Assembly (NCBI RefSeq): GCF_021440085.1
Contig: NZ_JAKCPW010000001.1
Coordinates: forward strand, 868,001 to 932,000
DNA: 64,000 nucleotides
Reading direction: 5' to 3'
Origin: Dyadobacter sp. CY261
GTDB lineage: Bacteria > Bacteroidota > Bacteroidia > Cytophagales > Spirosomataceae
Under the pieces are notes generated by a model. It searched no databases, was not told where the DNA came from, and saw only the letters and a list, made by a program, of their open reading frames with translations. Below are positions 28,186 to 35,617 of the stretch, piece by piece. Within the stretch, counting starts at the first letter, position 1. Each line of letters begins with the position of its first letter. The translations under genes were made by a program, and so were the position numbers.

Positions 28186-31100
28186 TTAAGTCCATTCAGA
28201 AGGCTTCTTTCCAAACTTTTCCTGAAAGACTTTTGAGAAATAGGAAAGACTTTCGAAGCCCACCAGATAGGCGATTTCAGACACAGACCCTGCTTTATTT
28301 TTGAGTAGCAAGGCGGCCTTTTCGAGACGATAGTTGCGCTGGTATTCAATACCCGTCTGACCAGTCAATGCTTTCAGTTTCCTGCGAAGCTGAACTGCGG
28401 TAATGTCCATCTCCGCCGCAAATTGTTCAACAGTAAAGCTGCTTTCTGAAAGATACTCGTCCAGTACGGCATTCGCCTTTTGTAAGAATTGATCTTGTGC
28501 AAGAATTGCCTTTCGGGTTTCTGACTGTACGTCATTAGAAGTAGTACCCAGGCTATATTTTTGTCGAAGGAGCTGTCGCTGTTTCAGTAAATTCCTGACC
28601 CTGACTTTCAGCTCATCGGTTTCAAAGGGTTTGGCAATGTAATCGTCGGCGCCAAATTCCAAGCCTTCCAACCGGTCTTCCAGGGCCGCTTTTGCGGTGA
28701 GCAGGATCACGGGGATGTGGTCGGTACGAAGATCTGTTTTGACTGCTTTACAAAATTCCAGGCCATCCATACGCGGCATCATTAAATCGCTGATAATCAC
28801 GTCGGGTACTTGGTTAATTGCCAGTTCAAGTCCCTGCTGCCCGTCCTGTGCTTCTTCAATATAATAGGTATCTTCAAAAATACTCCGTACAAATTTTCGA
28901 AGATCCGCGTTGTCTTCCACAATAAGAAGAACCGGAAGGTCGCCGGTGTTTTCTGTGGCAGGCTGTTCCGTTAGCGCGTCGCCTGCTTCCTGTGCAAATG
29001 TATGGGAGGTATTTTCGCGTTCTTCCACAGCTACATAGTCTGCCCAGGTGGCGAGGTCACAAGGGAGGGTCACTGTGAATGTACTACCGCTGCCGGGAGT
29101 ACTTTTTACATCAATAGTTCCATGGAGTGCATTCACCAGCTCCTTCACCAGCGCAAGACCAATTCCCGTTCCTTCATAGTCGCGTTTACGTCCATCATCT
29201 ACCTGATAAAAGCGGTCGAAAATCTTGGGCAGGCGAGCCGGATCAATTCCAATTCCGTCATCGGTAATGGCAATACTTACTGACTTGGGAGCAGCATCCG
29301 AAGGCTGGCTCAGGTAGCTGACATCGACCCTGATCCGGCCATTTCCAGGCGTGAATTTGAATGCATTGGAAAGCAGGTTAGTCACAATCTTTTCCATTTT
29401 GTCGCTATCGAAATAGGCCATTTGGGTAGTGTGGCTTTGCGACTTCTCAAATATGATCTGCTTGCTTTGGGCCAGCGACTCAAAAGAAGCAAACAGATGG
29501 TTCAGAAAACCGGACAGGTCGTCATACTGGATCTTAGGCTGCATTTTTCCGGCTTCGAGCTTGGACAGGTCCAGTAGCTGGTTGATCAACGTCTGCAACC
29601 TGAACAGATTCCGTTGCATGGTTGGGATCAATTCCTCTGTCGGATACTTTTTTTGGAACAGGTTCAAAGGGCCCGTCAACAATGTTAGCGGTGTGCGGAA
29701 TTCATGCGAAATGTTGGTGAAAAAATTGTTTTTGATCGTGTCCAGCTCGGCCAGTCGTGCGGCTTCTTTGTCTTTGTACAGTAGCTGCGCCTGCAAGCGT
29801 ACCCGTTTTAGCTGGCTTCGATTCCAGCGGTAACTTAAATAGACCAGCAAAATGCAGTACATCAGATACGCCCACCAGGTTTTGTAAAAGGGAGGATGGA
29901 TCCGGATCCTGAGTTCAACAGGTTTGCTCCAAACTTCTCCATTAGTTGTACCTGTCACCTTGAAGGTATAGTTTCCATACGGCAGCTGGGCATAGTTTGC
30001 GAAGTGGTGCGTACCTGCCTCTACCCAGTCGCCGTCAATACCTTCGAGCCGATAGCGGAACCGATTTTTAACCGGGTTGGTAAAATCCATCAAGGCAAAT
30101 TCCAAGGCAAGCTGATTCTGATCGTGCGAAAGATGCAGTTCGTTAATATATCCCAAAGCTTGCGGAAGCAAATTGGTTTTGTCGCCTGCTTCGATTTCCT
30201 GATTGTTAATTTGTAGGCCAATCAATCTGGTGACTGCTGGCGTTCTGTTGCTGGTAACGGCCGATGGACGAAATATGTTAATCCCATCGATACCCCCAAA
30301 AAGAAGTTCTCCATTAGCCGCCTTAAAGTAGGAATTGGTATTGAACTCATCGTCCTGAAGTCCATCCGATTTATTGAAGTTGGTAAAAATCAGCGATTTG
30401 GGATTCAGTGAAGAAAGTCCCCGATTTGTACTCATCCACAGATTGTTATCATTACCTAACAGGATGCCGTAAATAACTTTGTTGGGCAGGCCCTGGCTTT
30501 CTGTGAAGTGTTCGAATTTCCCGGTCTGTTTGTCGAGTCGTTCCAATCCACCTCCTTTGGTACTTACCCATAGATATTTATCTGGCTGGGCGGGATCGTT
30601 AATTGCCCCAGACACAAAATCGTTACTGAGACTTTGCCTGTCGTTTGGGCTATTTTTGTAAATGGAAAAGCTTGGATTCGCCTGAAAATTTTCAGCACGG
30701 ATCAACCCTTTTTGCGTGCCTATCCACATCGTTTTACTATCCTGGTACATGCAAAAATTTTCTACAACCGACCCGCTCAAAGGAAGAAGCGAGCGGTAGC
30801 TATAAGCCGTAAATTTTTCGGCAATGGGATCAAATCTCGAATAAGCACCATTGGAGAGCCCCAGCCAGAGAAACCCTTTTTCATCTTCATGTATTTTCCA
30901 GGTAAAGTTTTTCTCGTCAACTAGGGGAAGCGGATACTTCTTGACTATTTTCCACTCCTGTGTTAGCTTGACAAGCGCCGTCTCAGGTTTTGTATTGTTA
31001 TGAATGATCATCCAGATATGATGCTGACGATCCTGATAGATGGCATGGTGGTAAATATCCTGATCGCCAATGCCCGAGGGTAAACTTTGAATGGAATTAT

Positions 31101-32217
31101 CAGACTTATTGAGTTTATAGATCTGGTAGGAGGGGTTGTAATTTGCATGTATATAGACATTTCCTTTGAAATCCTGAAAAAGAGCTGCCGGTGACTTCGA
31201 TGGCAGAAACGTTTGAAATTGCTTTACCCGCGGGTTGAATTTCAGCAACCCGTACCCTTTTGTAGAAGCCCATAGATTACCTCTTCGATCTTTGAAAATT
31301 TGATTCACCGTATTCATCGTCTGCGGCATTGCCATATAGGCATTCCGGGCAGTGAGGCTATCCAGCTTCAGGAGTTCATCGGGTTTGAACAGCCATGTAA
31401 ATTGTTGATTGCAAATAGCGATTGTCCCGTCTGAAAACTGGTTCGCGACACTCATTCCACCTTTGGGAAAGATGATCGTTTTGATAGGTCCATTTTTCCA
31501 GCAAATGATGCTGTCTTGTCCAATGCACCAAAAACGTTTATCGGCGTCTTCCAGGATTGTAGAAGTAAACGAGTAAGGTATATCGGACACCTTTGGGTGC
31601 CTGTCACCGGATAGATATAGATTTATAGAAAAACTAAATCCCATTGCGTGGTGGTCAAAGTTGAAGCGGTAGTCCTTGTGACTTTTTTGGTTGGATGATA
31701 CTGGACTGATATGTTCCGAGAAATCAGATTGGATGGGATATAATTCTAATGAAGAGATTTTGTAAATCTTCCCTGGCTTATCCGCTACGAGCCATATAGT
31801 ACCATTAACATCCTCTTTAATGAATATGATACCGTAATTTCCTGCATTGCTGTGATCTTTATCGCTGACAGCCGCATGGTAAAATCGCTGAGATTTAGGA
31901 TCAAAAAGATTCAATCCATCCTTTTCTGTACCGATCCATATTCTTCCTTTGCTATCCTGCAACAGGGCTGTGCAGGTATTGCCAGAGATACTCCTGTCAT
32001 CGTAAGGATCGTGGGTAAAGACCTTAAAATTGTAGCCGTCATAGCGGTTTAGCCCGTCTTTTGTGGCAAACCAAAGGAACCCTTCCTTGTCTTCCAAAAG
32101 GTCATAGACCATACCCTGCGAAAGTCCGTCCGAAATAGTAACAGGCTGCCAGGGACTTTCCTGTGCAGCGCAGATAATTGTGACGAACTGTAAAAAACTA
32201 AGGAATCTTACTATCAT
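28186..32217 (-). CDS. Hybrid two-component system sensor/regulator (HTCS)
   Basis: 1343 residues, full length for an HTCS. After a signal peptide (MIVRFLSFLQFVTIICAAQ) come Reg_prop propeller repeats (ISDGLSQGMVYDLLEDKEGF, WIGTEKDGLNLFDPKS) to about 660, a Y_Y_Y domain (~700-775), a membrane segment (~780-797), a HisKA/HATPase module with His 838 in ISHEFRTPLT and G-box DDGIGID, a receiver domain with Asp 1144 in DLMMPRMDG, and an AraC-type DNA-binding end (EIAYLVGFESLSYFSKVFQEKFGK). HTCS proteins sense a periplasmic oligosaccharide and switch on adjacent utilisation genes, so the T9SS protein and barrel downstream on the same strand are candidate targets. No SusC/SusD pair is in view, which is unusual. 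Confidence 0.95.
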   Translation of the reverse strand: MIVRFLSFLQFVTIICAAQESPWQPVTISDGLSQGMVYDLLEDKEGFLWFATKDGLNRYDGYNFKVFTHDPYDDRSISGNTCTALLQDSKGRIWIGTEKDGLNLFDPKSQRFYHAAVSDKDHSNAGNYGIIFIKEDVNGTIWLVADKPGKIYKISSLELYPIQSDFSEHISPVSSNQKSHKDYRFNFDHHAMGFSFSINLYLSGDRHPKVSDIPYSFTSTILEDADKRFWCIGQDSIICWKNGPIKTIIFPKGGMSVANQFSDGTIAICNQQFTWLFKPDELLKLDSLTARNAYMAMPQTMNTVNQIFKDRRGNLWASTKGYGLLKFNPRVKQFQTFLPSKSPAALFQDFKGNVYIHANYNPSYQIYKLNKSDNSIQSLPSGIGDQDIYHHAIYQDRQHHIWMIIHNNTKPETALVKLTQEWKIVKKYPLPLVDEKNFTWKIHEDEKGFLWLGLSNGAYSRFDPIAEKFTAYSYRSLLPLSGSVVENFCMYQDSKTMWIGTQKGLIRAENFQANPSFSIYKNSPNDRQSLSNDFVSGAINDPAQPDKYLWVSTKGGGLERLDKQTGKFEHFTESQGLPNKVIYGILLGNDNNLWMSTNRGLSSLNPKSLIFTNFNKSDGLQDDEFNTNSYFKAANGELLFGGIDGINIFRPSAVTSNRTPAVTRLIGLQINNQEIEAGDKTNLLPQALGYINELHLSHDQNQLALEFALMDFTNPVKNRFRYRLEGIDGDWVEAGTHHFANYAQLPYGNYTFKVTGTTNGEVWSKPVELRIRIHPPFYKTWWAYLMYCILLVYLSYRWNRSQLKRVRLQAQLLYKDKEAARLAELDTIKNNFFTNISHEFRTPLTLLTGPLNLFQKKYPTEELIPTMQRNLFRLQTLINQLLDLSKLEAGKMQPKIQYDDLSGFLNHLFASFESLAQSKQIIFEKSQSHTTQMAYFDSDKMEKIVTNLLSNAFKFTPGNGRIRVDVSYLSQPSDAAPKSVSIAITDDGIGIDPARLPKIFDRFYQVDDGRKRDYEGTGIGLALVKELVNALHGTIDVKSTPGSGSTFTVTLPCDLATWADYVAVEERENTSHTFAQEAGDALTEQPATENTGDLPVLLIVEDNADLRKFVRSIFEDTYYIEEAQDGQQGLELAINQVPDVIISDLMMPRMDGLEFCKAVKTDLRTDHIPVILLTAKAALEDRLEGLEFGADDYIAKPFETDELKVRVRNLLKQRQLLRQKYSLGTTSNDVQSETRKAILAQDQFLQKANAVLDEYLSESSFTVEQFAAEMDITAVQLRRKLKALTGQTGIEYQRNYRLEKAALLLKNKAGSVSEIAYLVGFESLSYFSKVFQEKFGKKPSEWT

Positions 32218-32409
32218 TGAACTTCCATTTCACCGGACTGGCGCCCACCCTTCATGTCTTGCATCAGGTCATCAGGGTTTACACTGTTTTCGAATTCATT
32301 TGACATCAACATAAAGAACAAACTGTACATAGCTTGAATTTTACTCGATTTTATTACTTACCGGATACTAAATTGCTGGCTACACATTAGGCGGTTCTGT
32401 AAAAAAACG

Positions 32410-32552
32410 GAGAGGCTCAGAAATCTTGAAATACTCTTCAACCAGTCAAAGGACTTGCTTTTGCATTGCAGGGACAGACGGATTTTTCAAAAAAGTAAAT
32501 CCTGCATTTGCTATCGTACTTGGCTGGGAGACAGGAATATTATTGTTCCAAA
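32410..32552 (+). pseudogene. Relic of a PAS sensor domain
   Basis: Frame one reads ERLRNLEILFNQSKDLL (32410-32460), and the next frame continues CIAGTDGFFKKVNPAFAIVL GWET to about 32552. Joined, this is a standard PAS-domain opening as found before histidine kinases (F...D-G-F-xKVNPAFxxxLGW). The frame break is near 32460. No kinase part follows. Dead fragment. Confidence 0.75.
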
Positions 32553-32569
32553 AGAGACTGTGTTATATG

Positions 32570-32587
32570 AACGTACTTATATACGTT
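32570..32587. promoter_or_regulatory. Palindrome upstream of the antitoxin relic
   Basis: AACGTA-CTTATA-TACGTT, 6-bp perfect arms with a 6-base spacer (itself partly AT-symmetric). It lies about 35 bases before the DUF6088-like frame, where an autoregulatory operator of an antitoxin would be. Confidence 0.4.
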
Positions 32588-32623
32588 TTGTCGCAAATAT
32601 TTACTATATGTCCACCGAAACGT

Positions 32624-32933
32624 ATGTTTGGAAAACGTATTTTAAGTATTGATGATCAAATACTTGAAACTATAAGGAGTTCCGCAGGGGGGCGTGAACT
32701 TCACCGAAGATTTTTTGAACGTCGCCGACGTCAAAATTGTGTCAAAAGCATTGGAGCGGTTAGTGCTGTCTAGAGAGTTGTATCGGGTGGCGAACGGAAC
32801 GTATGAGCGGCCGGTGAACGACAGATTTTTGGGGGTGTTACTGCCGGGTATCGAAGAGATCGCGGAACGATGGTCACGTTTAAAAAGTCTGGTGCAAGAA
32901 ATGTTTCAGCAATCGGTAAAATTAGCAGGTTAG
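32624..32933 (+). pseudogene. Broken AbiEi-like (DUF6088) antitoxin gene
   Basis: Frame one from 32624 reads MFGKRILSIDDQILETIRSS AGG; after a run of six G (32687-32692) the sense jumps one base to VNFTEDFLNVADVKIVSKAL, ERLVLSRELYRVANGTYERP and on to a stop at 32933. This matches DUF6088 proteins, whose pattern is IxxxIxxxGxGxVFTPxDFxxLGSRxAVxxALxRLxxxGxIRRVxRGLYxxP. These act as antitoxins of nucleotidyltransferase toxins (AbiE type). No toxin gene is adjacent. Either the homopolymer causes a real frameshift, or the locus uses slippage; the former is more likely. Confidence 0.7.
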
Positions 32934-33064
32934 TCATTCCGGCTTTGGTTCCATTGGGAAGGACAATATGACCGAAGAAGAAATGCGCATCATCGCAAAG
33001 CGGTTGAAAGACGAAAAACCTTAATTGCCTTCGCCAACTAACAGCCCTCACAGATTCCGTTAAA

Positions 33065-33367
33065 ATGGCCACTGCGTCACGGAATTCCGAATTAGCTTTT
33101 GTCAAACGGGAAAATGAGTACCTCAAAAACAATCTGAAAGTTATTAGGGAAGAATCAGCAGCAAAAAGTAAAGTAATTCCCGATCAATCGAAGCCTGCAG
33201 TTAAGCTTAACGCGGCCAAAACCACCAGATATTCATTGTATGACGATGACGAAAACACCTTTCGGCAACCGGAGCGTCGGAGATACATTACCAGGCCGCG
33301 AGGCGGATGCTGTTATATTAATGGCAATGGTAATAAAACCTATGTCGACCGTAGCCTGTGTCATTGA
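33065..33367 (+). CDS. Small protein with a conserved GGC-rich tail, unknown function
   Basis: 100 residues. The N-terminal half is charged and helical, coiled-coil-like (SELAFVKRENEYLKNNLKVI). The C-terminal part, YITRPRGGCCYINGNGNKTY followed by VDRSLCH, matches a short motif I have seen at the end of several Bacteroidota proteins (GPRGGCYYINxxGKKTYVDRSxC); its function is not known to me. Weak start context, and surrounded by relics, so it might be the tail of an older gene. Confidence 0.5.
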   Translation: MATASRNSELAFVKRENEYLKNNLKVIREESAAKSKVIPDQSKPAVKLNAAKTTRYSLYDDDENTFRQPERRRYITRPRGGCCYINGNGNKTYVDRSLCH

Positions 33368-33419
33368 TACCTATTTCCTACGTTGCATCCCTAAGGGCTT
33401 TCGAAATTGGATGGCGGCC

Positions 33420-33540
33420 GTATTGCTACCAATGTCACGTGCCTAGCGGCACCATATGGGGAGGATGAATCGCGTTAGCGATCTAATATCGGTAGAAAGG
33501 GTAGCTAACCAGAACCTTGCAAATGCCGTAGGCATGTAAC
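33420..33540. repeat. Cluster of small hairpins (dispersed-repeat-like)
   Basis: Three short hairpins in a row: GTGCCTAGCGGCAC (33440-33453), CGCGTTAGCG (about 33469-33478) and ATGCCGTAGGCAT (about 33523-33535), with TAATATCGGTAGAAA between the last two. Hairpins with a CTACGG/CTAGCG centre and a TATCGGTAGAAA linker recur between genes in Cytophagales-type genomes to my knowledge. Another single arm set, TGCCTAGCGGCA, is at about 26298. Function unknown. Confidence 0.6.
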
Positions 33541-33560
33541 TCCATTGAGGCGCTTCGATT

Positions 33561-34763
33561 TCACAACCCTTTTATCAAAACCCCAACCACTGCCGCAATC
33601 AAAATTACATAAGGTTCCTGTAACTTCCTGATGTAAATCAGTGCCACGCCGGTCGCTAGCGCAATCAAAGCCGAGGGGAAGTCGACAATCGACCGGCTGC
33701 CTATCACAAACACAGAGCCAACGAGCGCCCCGACCACGGAGGCGGTAATGCCGTCGACAAAGGACTTAATGCTTTCGTTTTTCGAAATCTTTTTGAAATA
33801 GGGCGCGGGGAGGACGGTAAAGATGAAACAGGGAAGGAACACGCCCAAAGCGGCGACGGAGGCACCGGCAAAGCCAGAGACAAGGAAACCGATGAAGCCG
33901 ACCGTGATGACGACGGGCCCCGGGGTGATCATGGCCACGGCGACGGAATCGAGGAATTGCTGTTCATTAAGCCAGCCCATTTCGTTGACTACTCCGGCGT
34001 GCAGGAAAGGGATAATAGCCAGGCCGCTGCCAAAGACGAACGCACCGGCCTCGGTGAAAAATAGGCCTATCTGGATCAGTTCAGCATTGTCGATGTGCCA
34101 GAAGCCGGTACCTGTGAGCAGGACGAGTGATAGCGATGTATTGTTCCGTCGTAACCACCGGGGCGGGGCCTTGATGACCATGTAAACGAGGCCAAGCACG
34201 ATGAAAAGCCACACTTCTTCGCGTTCAGTAATGGCGGTGACGATGGCCATTAGCAGGAAGAATGCCCACAAAAGCCACCGGCTGCGAATAGCTTGCGGTT
34301 CGAGTTTGCTGACGGACTTGATGGTGAGCTTGTAGCAGCTCAGCGTGATGATGCCGATCACCGCCGCGCCGACACCGTAGAAAACGGATTGCATCCAGGG
34401 CAGCCCGCCGTAAAGCTGGTAGGCCATACCGAGGAGCAGTACCATGATAAATGAGGGCAGCACGAAGGTCAGGCCGGTGAGGGTTGCACCCCAAATGCCG
34501 TAATGCACGTAGCCGAGGTAGATGCCGAGTTGCGCGGCTAGCGGGCCGGGGGCTAGCTGGGCAAGGGCGAGGCCTTCGCGGTATTCATCCTCGGTGATCC
34601 ACCCGCGCTGCTCCACGAGATCGCGGTGCATGTAGCCTATGAGTGCCACAGGTCCGCCGAAACCCAGCATACCTAGTTTGAGGAAATAGAGGGCGATGTC
34701 GCCGAGGCGGTACCGAGGCGTTTCGTTCGCGGTGAGTGGTGTGGTAATATCGGGATTATCCAT
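33561..34763 (-). CDS. chrA: Chromate transporter (CHR family)
   Basis: 400 residues, the normal length for a fused two-domain ChrA. An inner-membrane transporter with about ten hydrophobic segments. Both halves show the family's internal repeat: FLKLGMLGFGGPVALIGYM with LAQLAPGPLAAQLGIYLGY in the first, and FFTEAGAFVFGSGLAIIPFL with AMITPGPVVITVGFIGFLV in the second. ChrA proteins export chromate using ion-motive force. No ChrB regulator or other metal gene is beside it, so expression may be constitutive. Confidence 0.93.
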   Translation of the reverse strand: MDNPDITTPLTANETPRYRLGDIALYFLKLGMLGFGGPVALIGYMHRDLVEQRGWITEDEYREGLALAQLAPGPLAAQLGIYLGYVHYGIWGATLTGLTFVLPSFIMVLLLGMAYQLYGGLPWMQSVFYGVGAAVIGIITLSCYKLTIKSVSKLEPQAIRSRWLLWAFFLLMAIVTAITEREEVWLFIVLGLVYMVIKAPPRWLRRNNTSLSLVLLTGTGFWHIDNAELIQIGLFFTEAGAFVFGSGLAIIPFLHAGVVNEMGWLNEQQFLDSVAVAMITPGPVVITVGFIGFLVSGFAGASVAALGVFLPCFIFTVLPAPYFKKISKNESIKSFVDGITASVVGALVGSVFVIGSRSIVDFPSALIALATGVALIYIRKLQEPYVILIAAVVGVLIKGL

Positions 34764-34868
34764 TTTGGGAGCGATGTCGGCATTGATAGTGCAATGTTAG
34801 ACGGCTAGTTTCTCAAAAAATAGAACGTAAATGATGGATTTGTACGGATTTTACCTCTGAAGTAAATT

Positions 34869-35127
34869 TTAATCTGCCATCCTTCCTTTGATAGCCCCAC
34901 CCTGAGACGCCTTTGCAGCAACCTCCTTCGATTGATATGCCTTCATATATTTCTTTACCTTTTCATCATCCTTGTTATCCTACCGGCCACGATCAGGTTT
35001 ACGTAGGGCTGTTCGGAGTGGCCGCCGCTGGTAGGGTTGTTGGGGATCACGACGGTGCCGGCGGGTTTCAGGTCTTTGAGATCCTTAATTTTCCTGGAAT
35101 AACCGGCAATGGGGCTACGTAAGATCT
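34869..35127 (-). pseudogene. metQ: MetQ (methionine-binding lipoprotein) relic
   Basis: On the minus strand the frame reads SPIAGYSRKIKDLKDLKPAG, TVVIPNNPTSGGHSEQPYVN and LIVAG, then after a missing base DNKDDEKVKKYMKAYQSKEV, AAKASQGGAIKGRMAD and stop. This is unmistakably the NlpA/MetQ D-methionine-binding protein: the KIKSLKDLxxGxxVxIPNDPTNGGR block joined straight to the PYVNLIVARxDNKDDxxVKKF block. About 80 residues between them, the whole N-terminus and one base are gone. No MetN or MetI partner is present. Confidence 0.88.
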
Positions 35128-35168
35128 GTCCAGTGATGGACGGCAGACTGTTCGTTTACGGACATAGC

Positions 35169-35211
35169 AAAGGCCTTTAATGTGCATCAGGGCGCATTAA
35201 AGGCCTTTTTT
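35169..35211 (+). terminator. Orphan rho-independent terminator
   Basis: AAAGGCCTTTAATG and CATTAAAGGCCTTT are perfect 14-bp arms (35169-35182 and 35195-35208) around 12 bases, followed by more T. It is a strong plus-strand terminator, yet the nearest plus-strand gene upstream ended at 33367; the gene it served was probably lost with the metQ region. Confidence 0.8.
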
Positions 35212-35267
35212 AACTCAGGCATAACATTTGATTTAAAATATTGTATCTAATCGGCATTTAGCAAAAA

Positions 35268-35606
35268 ATGAAAAAAACGGTACTCGGTGAGTTGGAAGAG
35301 TTGGTACTGCTGGTGGTAGCGGCCAGTGCGGATAAGGTGTACGGGTTGCCGGTATTGGAACAGTTGCAGATCAATACCGGCCGTGACTTTACCATCAGCG
35401 CGGTACACACCACCCTTTACCGATTGGAAGAGAAGGGTTTTCTTTCTTCCTCGGTGGGAGGTGCTACGGCCGAAAGAGGAGGACGGCGCAAGCGCCTTTT
35501 TGCACTGACCGCAGCCGGTGGCCGTGCTTTGCAGGAAGTCCAGCAAATGCGAAATAGTCTCTGGGAGGCCATTCCGGAGGGAAAACTGAAATTGTTGGGT
35601 TTGTAA
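35268..35606 (+). CDS. PadR-family transcriptional regulator
   Basis: 112 residues. Winged helix: LGELEELVLLVVAASADKVY, then FTISAVHTTLYRLEEKGFLS, and the wing GGRRKRLFALTAAGG. Small PadR proteins of this sort are encoded directly in front of FtsX-like permeases in Bacteroidota and are presumed to regulate them. Here the permease gene starts 11 bases after the stop. Confidence 0.92.
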   Translation: MKKTVLGELEELVLLVVAASADKVYGLPVLEQLQINTGRDFTISAVHTTLYRLEEKGFLSSSVGGATAERGGRRKRLFALTAAGGRALQEVQQMRNSLWEAIPEGKLKLLGL

Positions 35607-35617
35607 ACTAGCGCGTT

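Noticed and set aside
28065..28349. N-terminal extension of the T9SS protein
   Set aside because: The extra 95 codons overlap the end of the HTCS and precede a clear signal peptide start.
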